From assembly GCF_004912275.1 (NCBI RefSeq), contig NZ_STGY01000021.1:1-64000 (forward strand): a stretch of DNA of 64,000 nucleotides. Reading direction: 5' to 3'. The notes beneath the pieces were generated by a model. It did not search any database, was not told where the DNA came from, and saw only the letters and a program-made list of their open reading frames with translations. This DNA is from Glycomyces buryatensis. GTDB taxonomy: Bacteria > Actinomycetota > Actinomycetes > Mycobacteriales > Micromonosporaceae. This document shows positions 1 through 7,645 of this stretch, in pieces (the stretch's first letter is position 1; every line of letters starts with the position of its first letter). The translations under genes were made by a program, and so were the position numbers.

Positions 1-795
1 GGCGACATCCTCGCCCCCTACGGCGCCACCGGCCTGATCGCGCTCGCCTTCGTCCATATCTCCGACAAGGCGCTCAAGCGCTGGCTGTGGATCAGCGGCG
101 CCTACGTCTGCCTCATCAGCCTGCCGCTGTTGGCGATGTCCTACGTCGGCGGAGCCCCGCCGACCTTCGAGAACGTTCCCCTCTACGTCAACCAGATGAT
201 CATCGGCTTCTCGAGTTCGATCCTCCTCACCACGGCTTCGGGCGTGATGGCGGTCTTCGTCCCGCTGACGATCATCGGCATGATGCTCCAACGCTCCGGA
301 TGGATCGACCACCCCGCGGACCACCTGCCCCAGCTGCGCCGCGTCTTCATATCCGGCATGGTCGTGGGCGTCCTGAGCTCGCTGCCGGTCTCGCTGGTCG
401 CCCTCGGCGCCTGGCACCCCTCCGAGATGATCCACCAGGTCACGATCTACTCGACCCTGGTGGGCGGCATGTACGCCGGACTCGGCTACATCTGCGGCTT
501 CGCGCTCATGGCCCACCGCTGGAGCGCCCGCGGCAGGCATGGCGTCCCCGGAGCCCTCGCGGCCGTCGGTGAACGCTCCCTGACGTCGTACCTGCTCCAG
601 TCGATCATCATGGCCCCGCTCCTGACCGTCTGGGGCCTGGGCCTCGGCGACGGCATGGGCTACCTGATGGCCTTCGTGGTCGCGGCCGGAACCTGGTTCG
701 TCACGATCCTGCTCGCAGTGCTCATGGACCGCAACGGCATTCGCGGCCCCTTCGAGGTCGCGCTCCGCCGACTCACCTACGGACGCAGAACCTGA
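1..795 (+). CDS. DUF418 family membrane protein (5' end missing)
   Basis: The reading frame is open from the first base, so the gene begins before the window. The visible 264 residues start with a GDILAPYG motif typical of the first half of DUF418 (YeiB-like) proteins. Several hydrophobic segments follow. The C-terminal part has a serine-leucine-threonine motif followed by YLLQS and ends in RRLTYG, the usual end of this family. These are polytopic inner-membrane proteins of unknown function, sometimes proposed as transporters. A full paralogue lies at 5774-6937. The family assignment is firm; the role is not known. Confidence 0.85.
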   Translation, partial: GDILAPYGATGLIALAFVHISDKALKRWLWISGAYVCLISLPLLAMSYVGGAPPTFENVPLYVNQMIIGFSSSILLTTASGVMAVFVPLTIIGMMLQRSGWIDHPADHLPQLRRVFISGMVVGVLSSLPVSLVALGAWHPSEMIHQVTIYSTLVGGMYAGLGYICGFALMAHRWSARGRHGVPGALAAVGERSLTSYLLQSIIMAPLLTVWGLGLGDGMGYLMAFVVAAGTWFVTILLAVLMDRNGIRGPFEVALRRLTYGRRT

Positions 796-819
796 CGACG
801 ACCGTCCCCGCCCGACGGA

Positions 820-1878
820 TCAACCCCGGCGGGCGGGCGGAGCGGTCGACTCCCGGACGATGAGAGGGCGGTCGATCCCGCCGCCGCCCGATCTCCCGGG
901 AGCCGTTGCGGGAGCTCCGGGGAGCTGCCGGAACAGGGCCTCGAGCACGTAATTCGCATCAGCCTCGAAATCCTGGCGGATGGTGGTCAGCGCCGGGACG
1001 AGGTAGGCGGCGGCCGGGATGTCGTCGATGCCGACGACGGAGACGTCCCCGGGGACGCGCCGCCCGGCCTCGCGCAGGGCGCTGATCAGACCGATGGCCA
1101 TCTCGTCGTTCGCGCTGAACACGGCCGTGACCTCCGGGTTCTGCGCCAGCTCGCGCGCGGCGGCGTGGCCCGAGGCCGGCGTCCAGTCGCCCTCGACGGG
1201 CGGCGGGGGCTCGATGCCGCGATCGAGCAGGGCGGCCCTCCAGCCCTCGACGCGCTCACGTGCCACCCATTCCTTGCGCGGACCGGCAGCGTGCCACACG
1301 CACTCGTGCCCGAGGTCGAGCAGGTGGTCGGTGGCCTTGCGGGCGGCGGCGAAGTTGACGCCTCCCAGCGAGGTGACGTGGTCGGAGGACAGCCCGTGGG
1401 ACTCGCCGATGGTCAGGATCGGGATCTCCGTGTCGAGTCGGACCTGGTGGCCCTCGTCGATCGGCTCGGAGATGATGACGCCGTCGACGCCCTGCTCCAA
1501 TAGCCAACTCGCCGCCTGGGCGATCGAGTCCGGCTGGCCCTCAAGGGTGTTGGCGACCATGAACGAGAACCCGGCGGCGCGGGTGGCGCGTTCGAGGGCG
1601 ACCAGCAGCGACGCCGGCCCGTACATCGCCGTGCCGAGCGAGACCACGCCGATGCGCTGGAAGCGACCGGTGGTGAGCGCCCGCGCGGCGGTATTGGGGC
1701 GGAAGCCGAGTTCCCGCGCGGCCCGCAGGACCTTCTCGCGCACTTCGGCACTGACGTAGCGCTCGTTGTTGACCACTCGCGACACGGTCTTCTGCGAGAC
1801 CCCGGCCAGCCGCGCGACGTCGTTCATCCCCGGGGGACGACGTCGCGCGGCCGCTTCTGCGGCTGAGGGATCGGACAA
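820..1878 (-). CDS. LacI-family transcriptional regulator
   Basis: A 352-residue cytoplasmic repressor. The N-terminal helix-turn-helix (about residues 18-45, MNDVARLAGVSQKTVSRVVN) is followed by the hinge and a periplasmic-binding-protein-like effector domain (about 75-335). The start is TTG at 1878, preceded by AAGGAG at good spacing; an internal ATG 17 codons later is possible but has no comparable ribosome site. It converges on the DUF418 gene and stands alone, so its target cannot be read from an operon. Regulation of sugar uptake or glycosidases is usual for the family. The effector sugar is unknown. Confidence 0.9.
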   Translation of the reverse strand: MSDPSAAEAAARRRPPGMNDVARLAGVSQKTVSRVVNNERYVSAEVREKVLRAARELGFRPNTAARALTTGRFQRIGVVSLGTAMYGPASLLVALERATRAAGFSFMVANTLEGQPDSIAQAASWLLEQGVDGVIISEPIDEGHQVRLDTEIPILTIGESHGLSSDHVTSLGGVNFAAARKATDHLLDLGHECVWHAAGPRKEWVARERVEGWRAALLDRGIEPPPPVEGDWTPASGHAAARELAQNPEVTAVFSANDEMAIGLISALREAGRRVPGDVSVVGIDDIPAAAYLVPALTTIRQDFEADANYVLEALFRQLPGAPATAPGRSGGGGIDRPLIVRESTAPPARRG

Positions 1879-1918
1879 GGGAACTCCTTACAGAAATCCG
1901 GCCGGGCGGCGGTGGGAC

Positions 1919-2377
1919 TCAGGCCGATTCACGAACGATGCCCCGGGCCGGGGACGGGGTCTCCCCCGAGGAGTCGAGGTCGAGCGCGGCCCGCGCGGCC
2001 ATGATGTCGGGCCCGTGTTCGACGGCCCAGTCCGCGAGACCCGAAAGCGGCGCCAGCAGCGTCCGGCCGAGCGGCGTGAGGCTGTACTCGACGCTGGGCG
2101 GCTTCGTGGGGAACACCTCGCGGTGGACCAGCCCGTCGGTCTCCAGGCCGCGGAGTGTGCGGGTGAGCATTCGCTGGCTAATGACCTCGATCCCGCGATG
2201 CAGCTCGTTGAACCGGTACGGGCGTTTCCCGAGCAGCACGATCACCAGGATCGACCACTTGTCGCCGACTCGGCGAAGGATATCGGTGACCGGACACCGC
2301 TCGTACTCCCCGACCGGCACCGGATCGGGCAGTGGTGCGCTGACCATGGAGGGCACCGCCGTGTGCCTATCGGACAT
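1919..2377 (-). CDS. HxlR-family winged-helix regulator
   Basis: A 152-residue protein with the HxlR core: CPVTDILRRVGDKWSILVI (about residues 28-46), the recognition region EVISQRMLTRTLRGLE and the wing PSVEYSLTPLG. The cysteine at residue 28 sits where redox- or electrophile-sensing members such as QorR and YodB carry their sensor cysteine, so thiol sensing is possible. The ATG at 2377 is chosen over an upstream in-frame start because AAGGAGG lies just before it. It is divergent from an SDR gene, the usual arrangement for HxlR regulators and their target oxidoreductases. Inverted repeats lie between them. Confidence 0.9.
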   Translation of the reverse strand: MSDRHTAVPSMVSAPLPDPVPVGEYERCPVTDILRRVGDKWSILVIVLLGKRPYRFNELHRGIEVISQRMLTRTLRGLETDGLVHREVFPTKPPSVEYSLTPLGRTLLAPLSGLADWAVEHGPDIMAARAALDLDSSGETPSPARGIVRESA

Positions 2378-2404
2378 TGAACTGCCTCCTTGTGCGGTCA
2401 CCAC

Positions 2405-2442
2405 TGGTTACCGATGATGGTAGTGCGAACCATAAGTAACCA
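2405..2442. promoter_or_regulatory. Nested inverted repeats, candidate HxlR operator
   Basis: The divergent HxlR/SDR intergenic region holds TGGTTAC at 2405-2411 paired with GTAACCA at 2436-2442. Nested inside is ATGGT at 2417-2421 paired with ACCAT at 2429-2433. HxlR dimers bind such dyads between the divergent genes. That this dyad is the operator is inference from position and symmetry. Confidence 0.5.
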
Positions 2443-2460
2443 CCTGGGGAGACCGAGCGC

Positions 2461-3297
2461 ATGCCCGTTCCGCAATCGAATCCACACGACCCGCGCGTCA
2501 TCGTCATCAGCGGCAGCAACGCCGCCAAAGGGCGCCGGCTCATCGCCGATGCCGACCGGATCGGTGCCGCCGACCGGATTCATTTCATCCGGGCCGACCT
2601 GTCCGGGGTTGAAGCCACCCGACGGGCGATCCGCGAGATCACCGCGCTCCATCCGACCGTTGACGCGTTGTGCCTCTTCGCGAACCGGCAGGCTCCCCGA
2701 CATGACGTGACGCCGGAGGGACTCGAACGCGTCTTCGCCCTCTACTACCTCAGCCGCTACCTGCTCAGCCACGAGCTCACGCCGCTGCTGCGCCGCAGCC
2801 CGACTCCGGTGATCGTCAATGTGGCCGGCGTCGGGATGACCAAGGGCCGCATCCACTGGGACGACCTCCAGCTTCAGCGCGAATACGGCATGGTCGCCGC
2901 CCAACTCCAGGCCGGCCGCGCCAACGACTTGCTCGGTGTCGCCTATGCCTCCGAGCCGCACAACCCGGTCCGATACGTGCTCTACCACCCCGGCTTCACC
3001 GAGAGCGGTGATCTCACCACGATCCCGGCCCCGGCGCACCTGCTCATCCGGATCGCGGCCCGATTCGCCGCGCACCCGATCGAGCAGTCCATCGCGCCCG
3101 TCCACGACTTCATCGACAACCGGCCATCGGCCCCGCTCACGGCGATCGACCGCGGCAGGCAGCTCCCGCTCACGCTGAAGACGCTCGATCCGGACAACGC
3201 CGAACGACTCGCAGCGAAGACGGAGGCGCTGCTCGACACGCTTCCACTCGGGCCGGCCCCGAGCGCCGAGGAGCGCGAGGGCCCGGGCCCGGTTTAG
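2461..3297 (+). CDS. SDR-like protein lacking the catalytic triad
   Basis: A 278-residue protein of short-chain dehydrogenase/reductase length, resembling the retinol-dehydrogenase-like group encoded next door. The fold pattern is visible, but the signature residues are eroded. The TGxxxGxG loop reads SGSNAAKG (residues 18-24), the NNAG motif reads ANRQ (about 74-77), the catalytic Ser position reads VAG (about 121-123), and the YxxxK positions hold Gln148 and Gly152. It is therefore probably not a normal oxidoreductase; it may bind a cofactor or act as a regulator. It is divergent from HxlR, with GGGGA before the ATG. Its last 4 bases overlap the convergent SDR gene. Confidence 0.75.
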   Translation: MPVPQSNPHDPRVIVISGSNAAKGRRLIADADRIGAADRIHFIRADLSGVEATRRAIREITALHPTVDALCLFANRQAPRHDVTPEGLERVFALYYLSRYLLSHELTPLLRRSPTPVIVNVAGVGMTKGRIHWDDLQLQREYGMVAAQLQAGRANDLLGVAYASEPHNPVRYVLYHPGFTESGDLTTIPAPAHLLIRIAARFAAHPIEQSIAPVHDFIDNRPSAPLTAIDRGRQLPLTLKTLDPDNAERLAAKTEALLDTLPLGPAPSAEEREGPGPV

Positions 3298-4238
3298 AAG
3301 CCGTTCACGCCGGTGAGTTCGGCGGAGAGGTCCCACAGCCGGACGGCCGAGTCGGGGTCGACGGCCCAGGGATTGACGCCGCCTTCCCGCGCCTCGTCGG
3401 CGGGATCGGCGATATCGCAGTCCTCGCAGAACGCACCGCCGTGGCCTTCCAGCAGCGGCGAGGTCGCCGCCCAGACCGCCGTCGCCGCTCCCTGCTCCGG
3501 CGTCTTGAACCCCTCGCCCGCTCGTCCGTCCGGGGTGACCCAGCCGAGGGATTCCTGTTCCTCCCTGGGGAAGTGGCGCTGCAACGGGGTGAGGATGCTG
3601 CCGGGGTGGACGGAGAAGCCCCGCCACTCGCGCTCGCGGCCGAGGCGGTCGAAGTGCAGCGCGAAGAGGATGTTCGCCGTCTTCGACTGCCCATAGGCGA
3701 GCCACCGGTCGTATTCGGTGTTGAAATGCGGGTCGTCCCAACGGATGTCGGTGAGGGCATGAGCCCCGGAGGACACGGCCACGACCCGGGCGTCGTTCGC
3801 GAGTGTCGGAAGGATCCGATTGACCAGCGCGAAGTGACCGAGGTGGTTGATCGCGAACTGGGACTCCCATCCCGGCCCGACCCGCCTTTCGGGGCAGGCC
3901 ATCACACCGGCGCTATTGATGACGATGTCGATCCTGCGCCCGTCGTCGAGGAGACCATCGGCGAAGGCGCGCACGCTGTCCAGGTCGGCGAGATCGAGCG
4001 CGCGTTGTTCGGTTCCGGCCACGTCCTTCAGGGCTGCCGCGGCCTCGGCGGGCCGTCGCGCGGGAACGATGACGCGCGCCCCGGCGCCGGACAGCGCCTT
4101 CGTGGTCGCCAGGCCGAGGCCCGAATAGCCGCCGGTGACGAGTGCGGTCTTGCCGCTGAGGTCGATTCCGGCGAGGACGTCCTCGGTGGTGGAGCGGGCG
4201 TCGAATCCGGTGTTGAGCTTGTGCTGCTTCGTGATCAT
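3294..4238 (-). CDS. SDR family oxidoreductase (retinol-dehydrogenase-like)
   Basis: A 314-residue NAD(P)-dependent oxidoreductase with an intact classical SDR signature: TGGYSGLG (residues 35-42), NSAG (about 108-111), catalytic Ser156/157, Tyr182 and Lys186 in YGQSKTANILF. The substrate cannot be told. It is divergent from a MerR regulator, and its promoter carries a perfect dyad in a 19-bp spacer, so it is almost certainly the MerR target. The -10 box ends only 7 bases before the ATG, so the mRNA is probably leaderless. It meets the degenerate SDR gene tail to tail, which suggests the two arose from related enzymes. Confidence 0.92.
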   Translation of the reverse strand: MITKQHKLNTGFDARSTTEDVLAGIDLSGKTALVTGGYSGLGLATTKALSGAGARVIVPARRPAEAAAALKDVAGTEQRALDLADLDSVRAFADGLLDDGRRIDIVINSAGVMACPERRVGPGWESQFAINHLGHFALVNRILPTLANDARVVAVSSGAHALTDIRWDDPHFNTEYDRWLAYGQSKTANILFALHFDRLGREREWRGFSVHPGSILTPLQRHFPREEQESLGWVTPDGRAGEGFKTPEQGAATAVWAATSPLLEGHGGAFCEDCDIADPADEAREGGVNPWAVDPDSAVRLWDLSAELTGVNGF

Positions 4239-4245
4239 GCGAGCG

Positions 4246-4276
4246 ACACTAAATCCTAGAGTGGACTCTAGGTCAA
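4246..4276 (-). promoter_or_regulatory. MerR-type promoter with 19-bp spacer and 18-bp dyad
   Basis: On the minus strand a -35 box TTGACC (4271-4276) is separated by exactly 19 bp from a -10 box TAGTGT (4246-4251). Between and around them lies the perfect inverted repeat CCTAGAGT-GG-ACTCTAGG (4255-4272). An over-long 19-bp spacer holding a dyad is the hallmark of promoters that MerR proteins untwist to activate. Transcription would start at about 4238-4240, on or beside the ATG. Confidence 0.85.
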
Positions 4277-4290
4277 GTTATGATCGGCGG

Positions 4291-4701
4291 ATGGCTGAGA
4301 AGACGAACGGGCTTGCCATCGGCGCGGTCGCCGCGGCGACCGGGTTGAGCGTGCACGCGATCCGGTTCTTCGAGCAGGAGGGGCTGTTCCTGCGCGACAT
4401 CCCGCGCAACGCGAGCGGTCGGCGGGTCTTCGAGCAGCAGGACGTCGATTGGCTGCTGCTGTGCAATCGGCTCCGCGAATCCGGCATGCCGATCGCCGGG
4501 ATCAGGAGCTTTGTCGAGCTCGTCCGCGCGGGTCCGGGGAACGAGCCGGACCGGCTGGCGCTGCTTCGAGAGCACGAGGCGCGGGTGCGGGCCAGGATCG
4601 ACGACCTCCACGACTGCCTCGACGTCATCCACGCCAAGGTCGCCACGTATGAGCGCCATGTCGCCGACGGAACCGCGGCCGGACTCTGGTCGCCGCGTTA
4701 G
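4291..4701 (+). CDS. MerR-family transcriptional regulator
   Basis: A 136-residue regulator: the N-terminal winged helix starts IGAVAAATGLSVHAIRFFEQEGL, followed by the wing with DIPRNASGRRVFEQQDVDWLLL and a C-terminal coiled coil (about 75-125) for dimerisation. It has no metal-binding cysteines, and it matches the MerR subgroup found beside SDR genes. The ATG at 4291 is chosen because MAEKTNGLAIGA begins the conserved domain and the upstream in-frame extension runs through the divergent promoter. It likely controls the SDR gene at 3294-4238 and itself through the shared dyad. The inducer is unknown. Confidence 0.9.
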   Translation: MAEKTNGLAIGAVAAATGLSVHAIRFFEQEGLFLRDIPRNASGRRVFEQQDVDWLLLCNRLRESGMPIAGIRSFVELVRAGPGNEPDRLALLREHEARVRARIDDLHDCLDVIHAKVATYERHVADGTAAGLWSPR

Positions 4702-4736
4702 GAGACGGCCAGGTTCGGCGTCTCGACAAAGCATCC

Positions 4737-5489
4737 TCAGCGGTTCAGCAGGGCTTCGAGCAGGCCCAGTCGCATCGCGGCGTCGCGGGCCAGCAAGAAC
4801 CCGACGATGCCGATCACCCAGCCGGTGGTGCTCGCGGCATGTTTGGACATCCAGTTGTTGATCTTGACCAGCACCGGTTCGACGGCACTCCGCGCCACCA
4901 GCCTCGCACCCATCAGGACGAGTGCCGGCAACACCATCACGAGGCAATACGCCGCCATGGTGACGGTGGTTCCCGCGGCGCCGATCCCGGCCTTGGTGAC
5001 CAGCCCGATCGCCGCCAGGTACGGCAGCATCGTGGCCACTTCGAGAGTGGCCGCCGCGGTGGCGAGTCCCATCAGCGAGAGCGCGCCCATGCGCGAGCGG
5101 GTCGCGGTTCCGCCCGCTCCACTCGGCGCTTCGGCGCCGAGGGCCCGTTCGCGCCAGCGCGCGACTCGGCCGCCGCTTTCCTTGCGCCGCTTGGAGTCGA
5201 ACCGGAAGGTCAGGGCGAACAGTCCGACGCCGAGCGCCAGTTGCACCCACGAGGCGGCCCGGCTGTCGAGGATTGCGGCGATCTCGGTCAGGAAGGTGCC
5301 GGCGCCGAGCGCGACCGCCATGCCGACCGCGAAGTAGAAGACCGCGATGGTGCCCAGGTAGACGAACATCCGCCCCGCACGGAGGCGTCCGGGTGCCAGC
5401 ATCAGCCAGATGGGGATGAGCAGGGTGCCGAAGCTGGTCGAGTCGATCAGCGCGAGTGCGGCCAGCGAAGCGGCGAGGGCGAGGTCCAT
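4737..5489 (-). CDS. GAP/Sap-family (sulfolipid-addressing-like) membrane protein
   Basis: A 250-residue polytopic membrane protein starting MDLALAASLAALALIDSTSFG. It has about six hydrophobic segments and a charged cytoplasmic loop near residues 105-135 (DSKRRKESGGRVARWRERA). The N-terminal segment with DSTSFGTLLIP and the overall layout match the actinobacterial GAP/Sap family, relatives of LysE-type exporters; in mycobacteria one member helps glycolipid export. The start at ATG 5489 is chosen because upstream residues are low-complexity and basic. It faces the MerR gene tail to tail, and the substrate is unknown. The 284 bases to the next gene hold no recognisable gene. Confidence 0.75.
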   Translation of the reverse strand: MDLALAASLAALALIDSTSFGTLLIPIWLMLAPGRLRAGRMFVYLGTIAVFYFAVGMAVALGAGTFLTEIAAILDSRAASWVQLALGVGLFALTFRFDSKRRKESGGRVARWRERALGAEAPSGAGGTATRSRMGALSLMGLATAAATLEVATMLPYLAAIGLVTKAGIGAAGTTVTMAAYCLVMVLPALVLMGARLVARSAVEPVLVKINNWMSKHAASTTGWVIGIVGFLLARDAAMRLGLLEALLNR

Positions 5490-5773
5490 ACCTGGAGCGT
5501 ATGGAGCTTTGGGGCCCTGTCGCGTCGGCCGCGAGACGGAACGTCCGGAGGGGAACTGCACTTTTGGTGGCAAGCCGAATGATGCAGGGACGGAGCGCGA
5601 CAGTGCGTCGGCCGTCCTGTCGCCCCAGGTCGAGCGTTCGAACTACGCCGAGCGCCGTACCCGTCCCCCTCATCGCGCTCCGATCGCGGTACGACGAGCG
5701 CCTGCGTTCGGACGACGACAACTCCGCCGTGGAACGACACCCTTGCAGGGCACCAACCGAATAGGAGCCCGCA

Positions 5774-6937
5774 ATGGCACACACCCCCACGCTCGCACCG
5801 CAAGCCACCGCCCTCACCCGAAGATCGCTCGGGCCGGATCTGGGCCGCGGGTTCATGCTGCTGCTGGTGGCGCTGGCACACGCTCATCTGTATCTGTGGG
5901 GATTCGCGCCCGGGCTGCGCGGCTATGACGTCGACGGGACCACCGGTGAGCGGGCGCTCGCGGCCGTACAGCTGCTCTCTGTCGACGGCCGGGCGATGCC
6001 GCTCTTCGCGGCGCTCTTCGGCTACGGCCTCTACCAATTGACCGCACGCCAACTGTCCAATGGGGTCGAATGGGCGGGGGTCAGGCGCTTGGCGCGCCGC
6101 CGCAGCGTCTGGCTGCTGGTCTTCGGTGCGCTCCACGGGTTCCTGCTCTTCCCCGGCGAGATCCTCGGCACCTACGGGATCTTGGGGCTGGTCTTCGTAG
6201 GATTCGTCGTGCGTCGCGACCGGGCGCTGCTGCGGCTGGCGGCCATCGGAGTCCTGGTCCACATGATCCCCATGGTGGCGTTGGCGTTCGAAGGGATCGG
6301 CGCGGCCTCCGCCGAGGCGTCGGCGGCGGGCACCTCCGACTATCTGGCGAGCATCGCACCGCGCGGTCTGGTTTGGGCGCTGCTGACGCCGTTCGCTTTC
6401 GTGCCCATGGTCATCCCGATGTTCGCCTTGGGTCTGTGGGCCGCGAGGCGCCGGGTGCTCGACGAGCCCGAACGTCATCTCCCGCTGCTGCGACGGACCG
6501 CCGTCTACGGCATCGGGCTGGGCGTTGCCGGCGGGACTCCCCTGGTGCTCGTCCAGAACCAGCTGTGGTCGGCGTCCGATCCGGTGGTGGTGGTCGTGTT
6601 CCTGCTGCACGCGGTGACCGGTATCTCGGGTGGTCTCGGTGCGGCCGCTTTGATCGGTCTCATCGCCCACCGGATTCGAGACCGCCAGGGCATGATCACA
6701 CGCGCCATCGCCGCTTGCGGGCAGCGTTCACTGACGTTCTACCTCTACCAGTCGGTCGTCTTCAACCTGGTCTTCGCGCCCTTCGCGTTCGGGCTGGGCG
6801 GCAGGGTGGACGAGGTGGCCGCTTCCGGCATCGCATTGCTGACCTGGGCCATTGGCGTAGTCATCGCCGCACTCATGGCACGGGCCGGGAATCGAGGACC
6901 GTTCGAGGTGCTGCTGCGCCGACTGACGTACCGATGA
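5774..6937 (+). CDS. DUF418 family membrane protein
   Basis: A complete 387-residue paralogue of the truncated gene at the window's left edge. The N-terminal segment has RSLGPDLGRGFMLLLVALAHA. There are about ten hydrophobic helices, then QRSLTFYLYQSVVF and a C-terminal GPFEVLLRRLTYR, the DUF418 signature block. It is a YeiB-like inner-membrane protein of unknown transport or acyl-transfer role. AGGAG precedes the ATG. Its end abuts a decayed glyoxalase fragment on the other strand. Confidence 0.88.
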   Translation: MAHTPTLAPQATALTRRSLGPDLGRGFMLLLVALAHAHLYLWGFAPGLRGYDVDGTTGERALAAVQLLSVDGRAMPLFAALFGYGLYQLTARQLSNGVEWAGVRRLARRRSVWLLVFGALHGFLLFPGEILGTYGILGLVFVGFVVRRDRALLRLAAIGVLVHMIPMVALAFEGIGAASAEASAAGTSDYLASIAPRGLVWALLTPFAFVPMVIPMFALGLWAARRRVLDEPERHLPLLRRTAVYGIGLGVAGGTPLVLVQNQLWSASDPVVVVVFLLHAVTGISGGLGAAALIGLIAHRIRDRQGMITRAIAACGQRSLTFYLYQSVVFNLVFAPFAFGLGGRVDEVAASGIALLTWAIGVVIAALMARAGNRGPFEVLLRRLTYR

Positions 6938-6944
6938 CGGTCGG

Positions 6945-7120
6945 TCACAACAGCGCCGCAACCGAACACGATCGTGTATCCGTCGGGGTCGCGAACGTAG
7001 AGGTTCTTGAACGTCATGCCGTTGTCGTGGGGGGCCTCGATCGGCCCGAGTGAGATGCCGGCACCGCATTCGCGCAGCTCGACAGCCTCGCACGAGGGTC
7101 CGACAGTCGAGTGCCGTCTC
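6945..7120 (-). pseudogene. VOC (glyoxalase/bleomycin-resistance) C-terminal remnant
   Basis: Read on the minus strand this stretch encodes GAGISLGPIEAPHDNGMTF followed by KNLYVRDPDGYTIVF. This is the characteristic final beta strands of a vicinal-oxygen-chelate domain, including the metal-ligand Glu/Asp region and the DPDG turn. There is no matching N-terminal half upstream, and the frame runs on into the DUF418 gene without homology. It therefore looks like the relic of a glyoxalase-type gene cut by a rearrangement. No intact start or ribosome site was seen. Confidence 0.6.
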
Positions 7121-7227
7121 GTCACAAATTGCACTCTGCATAAACGAGTTCCCAAGAGACTGCTTGGTGCCATAGTGTCACACCTGTGTTCTAGCGTTGC
7201 TCGAACATACTTCTGAAAGGCACACGC

Positions 7228-7455
7228 ATGTTCGATAACCTTCCGGTTCTGCGGCACCTCGCGCAGAACCAACTCCTCAACCGGAAGCGGCGCAACGAAA
7301 GGCACGGCGAGCGCATCCAGATCGCCCCGCATCACGCCGACCGCGGCACCGCGCCGGGACCAGGGGCACTCTCCGATACGCGTCCCACGCCGAACACCGG
7401 CAACCTGGTCCTGCTCTGGACGGTTTCGAACCTCACCAACAAGCCCGGGATGTGA
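7228..7455 (+). CDS. Possible small protein, unrecognised
   Basis: A 75-residue reading frame (MFDNLPVLRHLAQNQLLNRK and onward) in an otherwise gene-free 0.7-kb stretch. Upstream are GAAAGG with good spacing to the ATG and a strong hairpin 70 bases after its stop, as for a short transcription unit. The protein is basic, hydrophilic and without signal peptide or known motif; its end is NTGNLVLLWTVSNLTNKPGM. A TGTCACA element at 7176-7182 resembles the -35 box of ECF41-type sigma factors, but the matching -10 spacing is absent. It could be a small regulator, a peptide precursor or a chance frame. No function is assigned. Confidence 0.35.
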   Translation: MFDNLPVLRHLAQNQLLNRKRRNERHGERIQIAPHHADRGTAPGPGALSDTRPTPNTGNLVLLWTVSNLTNKPGM

Positions 7456-7525
7456 CCGGGCAGCCCATGAATCGCTAGGGCCGCATGGCATCCACCTCCG
7501 GACCGGCAACCCCTACCAGCCCGTC

Positions 7526-7561
7526 GAGGGCCGGACGATCCCGGTGGATCGTCCGGCCCTC
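7526..7561. terminator. Hairpin terminator
   Basis: A perfect 16-bp stem (arms 7526-7541 and 7546-7561) with a CGGT loop, lying between the small reading frame and the convergent sigma-factor gene. It is GC-rich without a U tract, as is usual in high-GC actinomycetes, and could serve both strands. Confidence 0.75.
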
Positions 7562-7645
7562 GCACAACGCGGCAGCGGGACACCGACGATCGAAACAAGC
7601 GCAGCCACCACCGGCCACTGCCCAACGCGCCCCTGGCCGAGGTCG

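Noticed and set aside
7176-7200. ECF41-type promoter for the 75-codon frame
   Set aside because: TGTCACA is present, but the following CGTT is at about 12 bases rather than the expected spacing and the last base differs, so it is not called.
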